Assembly (NCBI GenBank): GCA_016714605.1
Contig: JADKDL010000010.1
Span: 22,592 to 86,591, forward strand
Length of the DNA: 64,000 bases
From: Bacteroidales bacterium
Lineage (GTDB): Bacteria; Bacteroidota; Bacteroidia; Bacteroidales; UBA1715
Direction: 5' to 3'
Positions 37,616 to 48,619 of the stretch are shown piece after piece. A model generated the notes under the pieces. That model saw only the letters and a list, made by a program, of their open reading frames with translations. It searched no databases and was not told the DNA's origin. A program made the position numbers and the translations under genes. How positions within the stretch are numbered: position 1 is the first letter of the stretch; each line of letters opens with the position of its first letter.

Positions 37616-39808
37616 TTATATTTTAAGGAAGCGATGGCTACTTATTGTATTATCGTGAATTATTTTCACAAAGTATGTTCCCTTTCTTAAATTATGAACA
37701 TCTATTGAAAATAACCTAAGTTTATTGTTTTGAATAGTGCTTTTGAAACAATTTGACCAAGATAATTGCATATTTCAATATCAAAATTTTCAGGATATGG
37801 TATAGTTTCCGGAAATAAAATAAAAAGATATTTACTAGCAGGGTTCGGATAAAGTTTATGGCTTGTATTATTAATTTCTTTATAGGTAATTTGTTCCAAA
37901 TAAGACGGATTTTGAAATGTTTTTGATATTGTACTGTCTGTAGGTGGGGCAATGAGAATTTCTAGTGCCATAGAGCCGTATCGGGCTAATTCTGAAATGT
38001 TTTTCCAAATATTGGAATGTTTGTAATATAAGGTGCTTAGTGCAATGACATCTTTATTTGTCGAATAAACTGAAAAATCAGAAAGGAGTTGATTATATTC
38101 AAATCCTACAAAAACACTACCTGAAATTTCAATAGGTTCATCTAAAACTATGTACATCCATAACCCATCATAAATATAATTTACAATCTTTTTAGAATTG
38201 AGAGATTGAGACCAAAGCAAAGAATCTGGTTCATTAAATCCATTCCAAATATTTATTGTAATGTTGTTAAGCAGAATTGTGTCTGAAATATAAAATGGGA
38301 AAGACAAGGCATAAATTTTTTGATTTCCAAGGCCTGTAAATCTTTCAGCAAATCCGTCACAGGGAATAGTATTTTGTTTTAAGGGCGATGAGATATTACT
38401 ATTTACAAACCATGCTGTTTCAACAGGTTCATCTGGTTTTATATTAGTAACAAATTGATGATAATAATAAAGAGCATTTAGTCCCATGCACTGTTCATAA
38501 TCGGTTTCGGGTGAGAGCCAATGTTTCAGTTGCATAGTAGAGTCTGGGTAGGCATTCCAATATTTATAAAATTGTGCAAAATAATCGTTTATTGGCTTAG
38601 TACAAGTAGCTTCACCTCCGGTAAGTGTACCAATGAGTAAATGATTGTCATTTCTAAATAAACCTCCTCCCGATGAGCCGTTTTCTGTAGTTCCTATATC
38701 CCATTTAGATACAAGCCAATGATTGTTTGCTATATATGTTTTTTCGGTAAAACTACCTTGGGTTACAATATTGTTTTCTACTGATATTTTTTTGGTCGCC
38801 TCGGGGGTGGTGTATACATGTTGCACCGCTTGGCTGACTGTCATCTAGTGTCCAACCCGAAAAATAAACATCTAAATTTGGAGGTATTATATCAAAGAGT
38901 TTTAAAAGGGTAAAATCAAGTCTTGAGTCTTTGTCGGTAGCTACTAAATTGGCTCCGGTAAATGAAAATTCATCGGTTAATAAATCGCTTTCACATTCGC
39001 TTGATTCATAATTGAATATAAAAAGTGCCGTTGAAGCAGTAGTATTATCGCTAATGCAATGATTGGCCGTAAGTATGTATGGTTTAAAGTCATTTTTGGT
39101 ATTATTCATCAATGTACCCGAACAGAGCTCTCTGCCATTGTATATTATTTTGCAGATAGATTTTTTTTCTGTTTGCCATGCTGCACCTTCATTGCAATTT
39201 ATGTTTACATTGCAACTGCCTGATATCCCGTTACTTTCGTTTGTGGTTTTAAAATAGTCCATAAAATCATGATTTACAGTAGCTATTTTAAGTTTTACAG
39301 GTGTATTTGTTTTTGCCGGTTGGGTATATTCTATGCACAAAGTATCGCCTTTTATGGGTGTTATTGAAAATACTTTTTCTGCATTATTGTTTTTTTCGGT
39401 GTAAGCTCCTTTTATTATTGACATATCAGGATTGTAAAAGAATAATCTACTTCCTTCGGGGAGTTCAAATTGTGAAAATACCAAATTTAATGAGAATGCT
39501 CCTTTCGATACAATTTGCATTTGTGCCAGTTTGCTACCATCGGGTAGGGTAGTCCATGTTGCATCGCGCTCTATATCAATATCCACATAGTGTGAATAGG
39601 CAAATATATATGCGTCGTGCTTCATTGCATTATCTGATTTGAATTCAGTTTTTGGTTGAAGTGAAATACAAACTGGTTTTACTTCATCGGTCGATTTTAG
39701 CATACTTGCATTTCTTTTTGCATACTGGGGCATACCGCCTCCCCATGCTATTTGAGCCTTTGCTATGCTGGTTATTGTAATTAACAAGAGAATAAATATG
39801 GCTCTCAT
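37616..39808 (-). CDS. Secreted trypsin-like serine endopeptidase with T9SS sorting signal, two frameshifts
   Basis: Secreted protease resembling lysyl-endopeptidase-type enzymes of Bacteroidota. Signal peptide (MRAIFILLLITITSIAKAQ) and a beta-rich prodomain come first. The trypsin-fold catalytic domain has His in ILTANHCI, Asp in SRLDFTLLKL and Ser in TTENGSSGGGLF. An ancillary domain follows, then a type A T9SS C-terminal domain (KLYPNPASKYLFI). The frames change at a run of A near 38780-38790 (GDQK joins KISVENNIVTQGS if one A is added). They change again near 37735, beyond which another phase reads GTYFVKIIHDNTISSHRFLK to a TAA at 37616, the expected end of a sorting domain. Joined length is about 730 aa. 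Predicted to be exported by Sec and then T9SS. Confidence 0.85.
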
Positions 39809-40005
39809 TGGGTTAAGAATTTGTTTAATGACTAATTTGAGTGTAAAGCTATTTATTTTTTATGTTTTTTTTGTAATATGAACTATTAAAAAAATGTTAA
39901 TATTGATTTATGTTATTGTTGTGTTAGAATAAATCTTTTTTGATATAATTATCTATTTCATCTATAAAACTTTCTATTTTAAGTATGTAAATAAAACTTA
40001 ATCAC

Positions 40006-40013
40006 TAATTTTG
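40006..40013 (+). promoter_or_regulatory. -7 element for the SDR gene
   Basis: TAATTTTG matches TAnnTTTG and lies 21 bp before the ATG at 40035. An upstream TTG at 40011 that could open the frame earlier falls inside this element, which argues for the later start. No clear -33 TTTG is seen. Confidence 0.4.
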
Positions 40014-40034
40014 CAAAAAAATAATGATTATAAT

Positions 40035-41563
40035 ATGATTAACTCCGAAATCAATTCATCAAAGGTTGACGAATGTATAAATGTTCTTAAGCTTTTAGTT
40101 GAAAATCCTGAATATATTGCTCAATTGCCCGAAGAACAAAGAGTTGCTTTGCTTATTGCTTCCGGTAAAATTTCAAGACCCGATAGAAATGAGTTTAGAA
40201 TTCGTAAGAAAGCTTCAAAGGTAATAAAGAAAAAGGCCGTTGTTGAGTCCGATAGAACTTCAAGAGGACTTACCGGCATTAGAAGTGCTCGTACAGATAG
40301 TGTTTTTAAAGCTCCTTTACAGATAGAATTGCCCAAATCTGATGATCCAAACAGGGTATTGAGTTCGCCCAGAAACTGTTATGTTTGTAAAAAAGAATAC
40401 ACACAGCTTCACTTTTTTTACGATGCTATGTGTCCGGAGTGTGGCGATTTTAATTATCAGAAACGGTTTCAGCGTACTGATTTAACTGGTCAGGTTGCAT
40501 TCATAACAGGTTCAAGACTTAAAATTGGTTACCATATTACGCTTATGCTTTTGCGTTCGGGAGCAAGCGTTATAGCTACTACCCGTTTTCCGGTAGATTC
40601 AGCAAACCGTTTTGCTCAGGAAGATGATTTCAATGATTGGAAAGACCGTTTGCATGTCTATGGTCTCGATTTACGGCATATACCAAGTGTTGAGTTGTTT
40701 GCAAACTATATTGAGCAAACCCTGACCGACTAGATATCCTCATAAATAATGCAGCACAAACGGTGAGAAGACCTCCCGGATTTTATGCTCATTTGATGGA
40801 AAATGAAAATTTAGCTTTTTCTCAACTATCTGCCGATGCGCAGTTGTTGTTAAGTAGTTATGAAAATTGCAAACAGCAGTTAAATGCTTTTCAACCTTCC
40901 ACATCGGCCGAAGCTGCTTTGCCGGTTACTTGGCACGGACAGCAGCCCGGTATTGGACTAAGAGCATCTGCACAACTTTCGCAGATTCCGTACAGTTTCG
41001 ATAATTCTATTGTTGCAGAAGAGGTGTTTCCGGTTGGAAAACTCGATGCCGATTTGCAACAGGTCGATTTACGTTCGGTAAACAGTTGGCGACTTAAGCT
41101 AGGAGAGGTGCAGACCCCAGAAGTGCTGGAGGTGCAGTTGGTTAATTCTATTGCTCCTTTTGTGTTATGCAATCGCTTGGTGAATATCATGAAACGCGAT
41201 TTTACCGGCAAAAAGCACGTAGTAAATGTTTCGGCTATGGAAGGTAAGTTTGAACGGTTTGTAAAGAGCGACAGGCATCCGCATACAAATATGGCAAAAG
41301 CTGCGCTCAATATGCTTACCCACACATCGGCCAGCGATTTGGCTAAATTTGGCATTTACATGAATGCAGTAGATACCGGTTGGGTAACCGATGAAGATCC
41401 GGTACAATTGGCTACCTTGAAACAGGAATTACACGATTTTCAGCCACCTTTAGACATTGTAGATGGAGCAGCTCGTGTGTGCGATCCTTTTATTGATGGT
41501 ATAAATACCGGAAAACATTGGTGTGGACAATTTCTGAAAGATTATAGACCTATAGATTGGTGA
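40035..41563 (+). CDS. Short-chain dehydrogenase-like protein with N-terminal zinc ribbon, one frameshift
   Basis: About 508 aa when joined. The N-terminal 100 residues are Lys/Arg-rich and unique. A zinc-ribbon-like pair follows (CYVCKKE and CPECGDF, about 16 residues apart). Then comes a Rossmann SDR fold: FITGSRLKIGYHITLMLLRS (a TGxxxGxG-like turn), LDILINNAAQTVRRPP, and NVSAMEGKF with the catalytic Ser. The usual YxxxK reads T-NMA-K (PHTNMAKAALNM), so the catalytic Tyr seems replaced by Thr. There is a long insert (about 260-340) after the NNAA motif. The frames meet at 40725-40735, where one missing base would join LTD to RLDILINN. Start chosen at ATG 40035 because the earlier TTG lies in the -7 element. 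The reaction is unknown, and loss of Tyr suggests altered or no redox chemistry. Confidence 0.7.
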
Positions 41564-41602
41564 TTTGGCCTATTTTATTTTTAAATAAATATTTGATATA
41601 CT

Positions 41603-42391
41603 ATGCATAAAATTATATTTGCTCTTACCGTCATTTTTACATTTTTATCATTAAATATTTTCTCTCAAATTGAAAATAAGAGAATATATCTTGATGGAAA
41701 TATTTCATTTTCTAATGAAGACAGTGATGTTACAAATAATTCACCATCAAATTTTTATTCTTTTTCATCAGAAACTAAATCTACCTCTAAATCTTTTGCT
41801 GTTATTCCTAATATTGGATACATTTTGAATAAAAATTTTATCATTGGTGTTGGTTTTAAATATAGTAGGGAATCGAATTATAGAAAATATGATTCTAAAT
41901 CTACAGTAAGGAGCAGAACACCTTGGGACGATTCTTCTGTTACTTCTGTAACTGAAAGAACAGATAAAGAAACATATATAACTAATTCAAATCAAATAGC
42001 ACCTTTATTGTTTATAAAGTATGTAAAAAAGTTAAATAAGTTTATTAATATCGGACTAAAAAGTGGAGTTGCTTATGGAAGAGAAACTACTCATGATATA
42101 GATTCTATTGTATCAAGTAGTTCATATAATGAGTATACTTTTATAAGAAATAATAAATTTAATTCAGCATCTCTTAATATATTTTTATCTCCCGAAATAC
42201 AATTGATGGTAACAGATAATGTTGGACTTCAATTAAATTTTAATATGTTTAACTATACATATTTTAAATCAAGTAATTTGTTTTACTTAGATAGTTCTTC
42301 TTCTGAATATGATTTTAGTTTAAAGCCTTCAAATTGGGTTATGGGTGTGTTTTTCTATTTGGGTAATAAAAAAAGTAGTACAAATGATTGA
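41603..42391 (+). CDS. Outer-membrane beta-barrel protein, tandem paralogue 1
   Basis: A 262 aa secreted protein: signal peptide (1-21, FLSLNIFSQ), then alternating amphipathic strands of a small (about 8-10 stranded) outer-membrane barrel (RIYLDGNISFS, NIGYILNKNFIIGVGFKYS, FINIGLKSGVAYG, LNIFLSPEIQLM, GLQLNFNMFNYT) ending GVFFYLGNKKSSTND. It is the first of three adjacent copies with near-identical signal peptides and C-termini but divergent loops. The function is unknown; loop divergence suggests surface exposure. Confidence 0.72.
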   Translation: MHKIIFALTVIFTFLSLNIFSQIENKRIYLDGNISFSNEDSDVTNNSPSNFYSFSSETKSTSKSFAVIPNIGYILNKNFIIGVGFKYSRESNYRKYDSKSTVRSRTPWDDSSVTSVTERTDKETYITNSNQIAPLLFIKYVKKLNKFINIGLKSGVAYGRETTHDIDSIVSSSSYNEYTFIRNNKFNSASLNIFLSPEIQLMVTDNVGLQLNFNMFNYTYFKSSNLFYLDSSSSEYDFSLKPSNWVMGVFFYLGNKKSSTND

Positions 42392-42424
42392 TTTTATATG
42401 TTTAATATTTATCTTAAATAAACC

Positions 42425-43219
42425 ATGCACAAAATAGTAGTAGCTCTTACAGCCATTTTTACATTTTTATCATTAAATATTTTCTCTCAAATTGAAAATA
42501 AGAGGTTCTATCTTGATGGTAATATTTCATTTTCGAAGGAAAATAGTTTAAAAACATATGATGATTTATCAGATTTTTATTATGTTCCACAGGATGATGA
42601 ATTTTTCAAAAAAAATGAATTTGGTTTTAGTCCTAATATAGGATACATTTTATGTAAAAATTTTATTGTTGGTGTTGGTTTTAAATATCATCAAAAGCAT
42701 ATTATATATACTTTACAAAATACACCTACACCTAGCACATCGGGTTTTCTTGAAAATCCAATACCAGTGGAATATGAAGTTGTTTCAAAGCAAATGGTTC
42801 CTTCTGTTTTTGTAAAATATGTAAAAAAAATTAATAACTTTATAAATATTGGGATAAAGACAGGAGTTGCATATGGTATTGAAAATGTTAATGAAAATGT
42901 TATTGATAATGATAATTACATTGAGCCGAACATTATACCAAGCGGTATAAATGAAAATAATTACGTAATACTGGCACCTAATAGAAATACTAATACAAAA
43001 CAATTAAATATATTCTTATCTCCAGAAGTACAATTGATGTTAACTAAAAATATAGGGGTTCAATTGAATTTTAATATGTTTAATTATACAATTACTAAAA
43101 CTGAAAAATTATCAACTACAGAGAACACTAAAGACTATGATTTTAATTTGAATCCATCAAATTGGGTTATGGGTGTGCTTTTCTATTTTGGTGATAAAAA
43201 AAGTGCTACAAATGATTGA
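42425..43219 (+). CDS. Outer-membrane beta-barrel protein, tandem paralogue 2
   Basis: A 264 aa copy 33 bp after paralogue 1. It shares the signal peptide region (FTFLSLNIFSQIENKR), the strands NIGYILCKNFIVGVGFKY and FINIGIKTGVAYG, LSPEVQLMLTKNIGVQLNFN, and the end SNWVMGVLFYFGDKKSATND. The central loops (around 110-180) differ completely from copy 1, being rich in Asn and Pro. The gene is intact. Confidence 0.72.
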   Translation: MHKIVVALTAIFTFLSLNIFSQIENKRFYLDGNISFSKENSLKTYDDLSDFYYVPQDDEFFKKNEFGFSPNIGYILCKNFIVGVGFKYHQKHIIYTLQNTPTPSTSGFLENPIPVEYEVVSKQMVPSVFVKYVKKINNFINIGIKTGVAYGIENVNENVIDNDNYIEPNIIPSGINENNYVILAPNRNTNTKQLNIFLSPEVQLMLTKNIGVQLNFNMFNYTITKTEKLSTTENTKDYDFNLNPSNWVMGVLFYFGDKKSATND

Positions 43220-43269
43220 TTTTATATTTATTCATAATACAATAGTATCAAAAAAATCACAAATACACC

Positions 43270-44075
43270 ATGCTTAAAATAGTAATTGTCTTTACAATCA
43301 TATTATCATTATTAACTTTAAATGTATTTTCTCAAATTGAAAATAAGAGAATCTATATCGATGGAAATATTTCATTTTCTAAAGATAATAGTTGTAAATC
43401 ATCTGATGATTTATCGAATTATATTTTTTTTCATCAAAATATGAGTCATTTTCAAAAAAAGAATTTGGCATAAGTCGTAATATTGGATATATCTTGAATA
43501 AAAATTTTGTTGTTGGTTTTGGTTTTAAATATCATCTTAAGCAAATAATTTATTCTTTCCCTAGAGAATCTTACCTTATAGATTCTGGTATTTATGAAAG
43601 TATTAAACCTGCGAATTATGATGTTGTTTCAAAACAGAAAGTTCCGTCTTTTTTTGTAAAATATGTAAAAGAAGTTAATCGCTTTATCAATATTGGAATA
43701 AAAGGCGGTGTTGCTTATGGTAATGAATTAATTGTAGGAGCTTCTGGTTTTGGTATTAGTCATCCATATGTTTTACCTAATGGAGAAGTCGAATCTACAT
43801 ATTTAATAGTCGCACTTTATGGATATAACAATATAAAATTTATTAATATGTTTTTATCTCCAGAAGTCCAATTGAAGTTTACAAAAAATATTGGTGTTCA
43901 ATTGAATTTTAATATGTTTAATTATACATTTACTAAAACTGAAAAATTATCAACTACAGAGAACTCTAAAGATTATGATTTTAATTTGAATCCATCAAAT
44001 TGGGTTATGGGTGTGTTTTTCTATTTTGGTAATAAAAAAAGTACTACAAAACCCACAGATGGCGCAAGTTTGTAG
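43270..44075 (+). CDS. Outer-membrane beta-barrel protein, tandem paralogue 3, one frameshift
   Basis: Third copy. The first frame (43270-43473) has the signal peptide and first strands (RIYIDGNISFSKDNS). The rest (43494-44075, but readable from about 43458 as KKEFGISRNIGYILNKNFVV) has FINIGIKGGVAYG, LSPEVQLKFTKNIGVQLNF and the conserved end. The break is in a run of seven A at about 43455; eight A restores the frame. It is closest to copy 2 (shared TKTEKLSTTEN). The C-terminus ends STTKPTDGASL rather than the SSTND/SATND of the others. Confidence 0.7.
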
Positions 44076-44555
44076 CCTGTTTCTAATATTATATCTCATT
44101 AACTATGTAAAGTTTGAGTTAAAACTTGAACTAGTGTAATAATAATATAAATTTGAACTTCCATTTTGCAATAATCTCAGACTATGTAGGGTTAAGCCAT
44201 TATTAAGACGCACGCTCGTATGTCTCTAGGGGGAAAACCTTGCAAGGTGCTGAATTACAAAATATGCAATAAACTACCATTTTGCTGTGTATAGAAAATT
44301 CATGAATTTTCTATACAATGGATACTATAAATCATGAATCATATAATTTTAATATAACGCAGGAGGTAAATAATGAGATGCAGGTCTGTACGTCATTATC
44401 TGAAAATTCATTATTTCCTGAATATACGTTTCCTTCCAAAATATTTCTTTATAGTAAAATATGTTTAGAGAGCATTATTTTATATATTTGACTTTGTAAT
44501 GTTGTCTGTTTTTTCGCATCAAATACAGCATATACCTTAATTTAATTATTCGTAA
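44076..44555. other. 480 bp region without a confident gene
   Basis: Contains a 28 bp perfect palindrome (44289-44316), an AGGAGG-like sequence at about 44361, and a 57-codon frame at 44318-44491 (MDTINHESYNFNITQEV at its start) that has no recognisable similarity. The stretch differs in texture from its neighbours and may hold the relic of a lost gene. No RNA gene was recognised. Confidence 0.4.
44289..44316. repeat. 28 bp perfect palindrome
   Basis: GTATAGAAAATTCA is followed immediately by its exact reverse complement with no loop base. No U-tract follows, so it is not a standard terminator. It could be an operator for a dimeric regulator or a cruciform-forming site. Confidence 0.6.
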
Positions 44556-46366
44556 GTGAAACATATAGTTATACTTTTTCTTTTTACCATTGTCTCAATT
44601 TCAGGATTTTCTCAATCCGAAGGAAATACGAACGATTTGGCATTAGAATATTTTCAGAAACGTGAATTTGAGAAGGCTGCGGGTATATATGAACAGTTAT
44701 ACGAAAGTACAGCATTAGAAATTTATTTCAATTATCTCACTAAATGTTATGTTGAATTAAATGATTATAAAACTGCCGAAAAGATAATAAAAAAGAGGAT
44801 TAAGAATTATCCCTCCGATTTGAAATCGTATGTTTTGCTCGGTTCCCTGTATGGTAAAATGGGCAATAAAGCAGAAGAAACTAAACAGTATAAACTGGCA
44901 ATAAACAAAATTGAAGAAAACGAACAACAGGTTATTGGCTTAGCAGAAGCGTTTATCGGTCTGTCTTTGCTCGACGAAGCCGAACTGACTTACCAAAAAG
45001 GTAGAAAATTATTTAAAGATTATGGTTTTTACAATGAACTGGCAAAGGTATATCAGTTGAAAAGTAACTATGCTGCTATGTTTAATGAATATCTAAATCT
45101 GATAGAAATAAATGAAGATTTATTGGAACAAACGCAAAGTAAAATACAATCGATAATTGTTTTCGACACCGAGGGTGCAATAAAGAATATTCTGAAAGAA
45201 CAGCTCCTTATAAGAGTTCAGCAAAAATCTGACGTTATTGTTTTTTATGATTTGCTCATTTGGCTTTTTATACAAGAAAAAGATTTTTCGCAAGCGTTGG
45301 TTCAAGCCATAGCTTTAGATAAGAGACTAAAAGGCAATGGAGATCAGGTTTTTGATATTGGTTTATTGGCAGTCTCAAATGCAGATTATGTTGAAGGGCA
45401 GAAATGTTTTACATATATAATAAATAAGGGAGCCGATAATGAATATTACAAGAGCGCTTTGGTTGAAAGTTTAAGTGCCGATTTTCAGATTACTACCTCT
45501 ATCGAAATTGTTCAGAATGATAAATTGCTTAGTTTGTCGGTACGTTATGAAGCATTATTAAATCAGCTTGGCATAAGTTCAATAACTATAAAAATCATAG
45601 AAGAATACATAAATCTACAAGCATATTATCTGAATGCAATACCCAAGGCCGTAGAAATGATTACGCTAGGTTTAGCAGCCGATGGTCTTTCGGTTAATGA
45701 TAAAGACCAACTCAGATTGCTGCAAGGAGATATTGCCGTGTTGAATAACGAAATATGGGAAGCTACGCTCATTTTGCAAGAGTAGAGAAAGCCCATGCCA
45801 ACGACCCACTAGGGTATGAGGCGAAATTTAAAAGAGCTAAGTGTTATTATTATATTGGTGAGTTTGATTTTGCTAAATCAATGCTTGATATTCTGAAAGC
45901 CGGCACTTCGAAGCTTATTTCAAATGATGCCTTTGAACTTTCTGCACTTATAAACGACAATACCGCGCTTGATACTACAATGGATGCAATGACAATTTTT
46001 TCTCGTGCCGATTTGCTTCTCTTTCAGAAGAAAGATTCTTTGGCAATGCTTACATTCGATTCTATTCCGGTACTTTTCCCCGGGCATTCGCTCGAAGATG
46101 AGATTATTTTCAAAAAGGCTCAAATAGCTAGAAATAAGAAACAATATCAGAAAGCTTTGGAGCTATTTAAACAGGTAGAACAGCGCTTTTCTTACGATAT
46201 CTATGCCGATGATGCTTGTTTTGCAATGGCAGAAATTTACGATTATATAGTAAGCGATAAAGAAACGGCAATGGAGTATTATCGCAAAATAATGACAAAC
46301 CATCAAGATAGTATTTATATATCTGTAGCCCGTAAGCGTTATAGAGAATTGAAAGACGGAGTTTAA
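44556..46366 (+). CDS. Exported TPR-repeat protein, one frameshift
   Basis: About 603 aa when joined, starting at GTG 44556 directly before a signal peptide (KHIVILFLFTIVSISGFSQ). The protein consists of TPR-like helices throughout (ALEYFQKREFEKAAGIYEQL, YKTAEKIIKKRI, YVLLGSLYGKMGNKAEETKQ, KKQYQKALELFKQVEQRF, DKETAMEYYRKIM). The frame changes near 45770, where TTTT should probably be TTTTT (ATLI joins FARVEKAHANDP). It probably works as a periplasmic scaffold; the C-terminal part resembles the outer-membrane-lipoprotein type of TPR repeats. No partner can be named. It overlaps the convergent GNAT gene by 4 bp. Confidence 0.72.
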
Positions 46367-46949
46367 GTTTGAGCCGGAGCTTCGCGTTTCAATAACCACA
46401 GATTTATTTCATCTTGCCAAAGCGAATAGGTCTCGAAACCGTAGCGTTCATAAACATTTTTATTTTTCACTACAGAAGTCTCTAGGTAAATAGGTATGTC
46501 CAATCTTTTTGAGAGTTCGAATATGAATTTTTTTGATTCTATAGCAGAGTATTTTCCCCTTTCGCTCGTTTTTATGCCCCAAAACCAAAAGTACAGAAAG
46601 TTGCCATCAGCAGGTCTATGTTTGTGAATGAACGATTCTCTTTTCTGTATTTTCAGTGCTCTGCTTATTCCTATTGCTCCAAATGCTAGTTTCAAAGTAT
46701 CAATTAATTCAGAAAGGTTTTTCTTCTTTAGGTTGTATTTATAGCAGATGAGAACCCCCGCATTATCATCGGTTAAGAAAACGCCTAATCTTCTATAGGC
46801 AATATTAAAAGCATACTCGGCAAGAATTCTTATGCGGTTCTTTCTCTTGTGGTCGTTTTTATTACCCAGTTTACACTCGGATTACTGTCAAACGATTCGC
46901 AAAGAATTGACACAACCAGCTCTTTATCTTTTTTGTCTGCTAATCTCAT
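46363..46949 (-). CDS. GNAT-family acetyltransferase-like protein, one frameshift
   Basis: About 196 aa when joined. From ATG at 46949 one frame reads MRLADKKDKELVVSILCESF and DSNPSVNWVIK. Another, from about 46857, reads NDHKRKNRIRILAEYAF, GVFLTDDNAGVLICYKYN, LYFWFWGIKTSERGKYSA, FELSKRLDIPIYLETSV and NVYERYGFETYSLW, ending at 46363. This is the strand/helix order of GNAT N-acetyltransferases, including the acetyl-CoA-binding loop region (GIKTSERGKYSA) and the final NxxxYxxxGF segment. Five A (minus strand, 46860-46856) should probably be six. The substrate is unknown. Confidence 0.65.
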
Positions 46950-47177
46950 TTGTGTATCACATTATTACATTGTTTCATATAGAAGTTTTGTTTAAAATTA
47001 CTACTTTAACAAAATAAATTTGAGTATTTTGGTATGATATTTTAATTTTTTTTACCTTTAATCAGTAAGTCGAGGTTTTACGGAATGAAATACTGAGTTT
47101 TATGCTCACCAAACGGGTTTGAGTCAATCACCGACTATTCAATTCTTAATTCGCATTATATTTTTATATTTTTTAAA

Positions 47178-48117
47178 ATGAAATTCTTATTCATTATATT
47201 TTTTGTAATCACGGTAAGTAGTACAGCTCAATCTAAAGATTATTGGCGTACCTTTTATAATAGCGATGAATCTTTATTAGGTTTTAAAGACCTGAAAGAT
47301 AGCGTTATTTTTGATACAATTTTTACTGTTTTCTCAACTGCCAAGAAGGTAGAGAATATTGTAGCAGTCATAGAAAAAACGGGAGATACGAGTTATTTAG
47401 CATATCATATAACCAGAGATAAAAGGCGAATAGGTATAGATAGTGTTTATTTTTATGATAATGCAGCCGATTGCGAGAATGAAGGCTTTATAAGATTTCA
47501 TAATAAAAAGACCGACAAATTAGGACTGCTCAACAGGCATGGAAAGGTAGTTGTTCCTGCCGAATATGATTATTTGTCAATTTCCATGAATGGCTATTTG
47601 GTAGCACTCAAAGGAGCCGAAAAAGTGTATGATAAAGAGCATAAACATAGTGGGTGCAATCATTATCAAATGGTTGGAGGTACTACTTATCTTATAGATA
47701 CAAACAATAGAGTAGTGGTAAAAGATTTTGATTCGCAGAAAAAACTAAGTTTCCATTCGGCAAAGTACTCAGAAACACCCTCTAACGATTCCACGATAGT
47801 ATGCTTCCAACGATACGAAAACAGAGCCTTCTGAACTGTTCGCTGAAAAGAATAAAGAAGAATTAATTAAGGCATTAGAATTTATAAACACTACAGAAAG
47901 TAACTATACTGTTTTTACATCATATTTGAATACCTATGATTTATCGTCTGATAATTATTCAGAATATTATAAAAATTGCCAAGAAGCCAAAGATTGGCAA
48001 TATCCGGCATTTATGATTGAAGTATTTGTAGAAGTAGGAGATGAACAAAAAAGAAATATTTTTGATTTTATAAGAACCCCATCATCATATAAACTGATAG
48101 GTTTTCATTTGTTGTAG
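47178..48117 (+). CDS. Exported WG-repeat-like protein, one frameshift
   Basis: About 312 aa when joined, with a signal peptide (1-18, ending VSSTAQ). The middle part contains a WG-repeat-type unit (TDKLGLLNRHGKVVVPAEYD followed by YLSISMNGYLVALKG), a surface-associated repeat of unknown function. The frame ends at 47834, but another phase from about 47810 reads TKTEPSELFAEKNKEELIKA and FINTTESNYTVFTSYLNTYD, continuing to 48117 with good codon usage, so one indel near 47810 is likely. No role can be assigned. Confidence 0.6.
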
Positions 48118-48139
48118 GGGTCGCCCTGTGTGGCGACCC
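48118..48139. repeat. GC-rich hairpin with a second imperfect copy
   Basis: GGGTCGCC and GGCGACCC form an 8 bp perfect stem around a 6-base loop, starting right after the stop of the preceding gene. A related imperfect sequence (GTCGCCCTCTGTGGCTAC) follows at about 48152-48170. High GC in an AT-rich gap suggests a small REP-like unit; it may also act as a transcript end, although no U-tract follows. Confidence 0.5.
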
Positions 48140-48206
48140 GATAAAACACCAAAGTCGCCCTCTGTGGCTACTCAAAAGAAAATTCTATGAGGCAACCTCA
48201 AGAAAA

Positions 48207-48599
48207 TTATTCTCTCTCAGTAATCATACAACTATTTTGTTTCCCAAAGAAACGATATCTGTTTTTAGCAAATACATTATAGAGACCATCTCTAAAGGTT
48301 TTTGGTATTAGAATAAATATGTAGAATAAAGACCAAACACCACCCAAAGCTTTGCAAACATGAAGTATTGCTGTAGATTTGATGTATGTTTTATTGCCCT
48401 GAATGAGCACTAACGTATCAAAATTGGTAGCTGAAAGTCTTAGCGAATTTAGAATTGATTGTCCTTCGTCAGACTGGAGTGCAGTATACCTAAATTTCTT
48501 TTTTTTATCTCTCTTTATCAGAAAATGTACTACACCAATACATACATTACAGACCCCGTCGAATAGAATTACATGATTTTTTTCAGACATACCAAACAT
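48207..48599 (-). CDS. DCC-family thiol-disulfide oxidoreductase-like protein (DUF393)
   Basis: A 130 aa protein of the DCC family named for the N-terminal motif, seen here as ILFDGVCNVCIGVVHFLIKR with a CxxC pair. Further family features are FRYTALQSDEGQSIL, the strand TLVLIQGNKTYIKSTA, and the C-terminal end YNVFAKNRYRFFGK. Predicted thioredoxin-like fold; the physiological partner is unknown. The start may be either the first Met or the one three codons later. It stands alone. Confidence 0.85.
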   Translation of the reverse strand: MFGMSEKNHVILFDGVCNVCIGVVHFLIKRDKKKKFRYTALQSDEGQSILNSLRLSATNFDTLVLIQGNKTYIKSTAILHVCKALGGVWSLFYIFILIPKTFRDGLYNVFAKNRYRFFGKQNSCMITERE

Positions 48600-48619
48600 T
48601 TTCTATTTAGATATTATAA

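Noticed and set aside
40891..41355. A 154-codon minus-strand frame
   Set aside because: Antisense shadow of the SDR gene, whose plus-strand product has clear SDR motifs.
41603..44075. CRISPR-like or satellite array
   Set aside because: The repetition is at gene scale (three paralogous coding sequences), not short spaced repeats.
44318..44491. A 57-aa gene, and a second 31-aa frame preceded by AGGAGG
   Set aside because: No similarity to anything recognised, overlapping alternative frames, and Bacteroidota rarely rely on strong Shine-Dalgarno sites.
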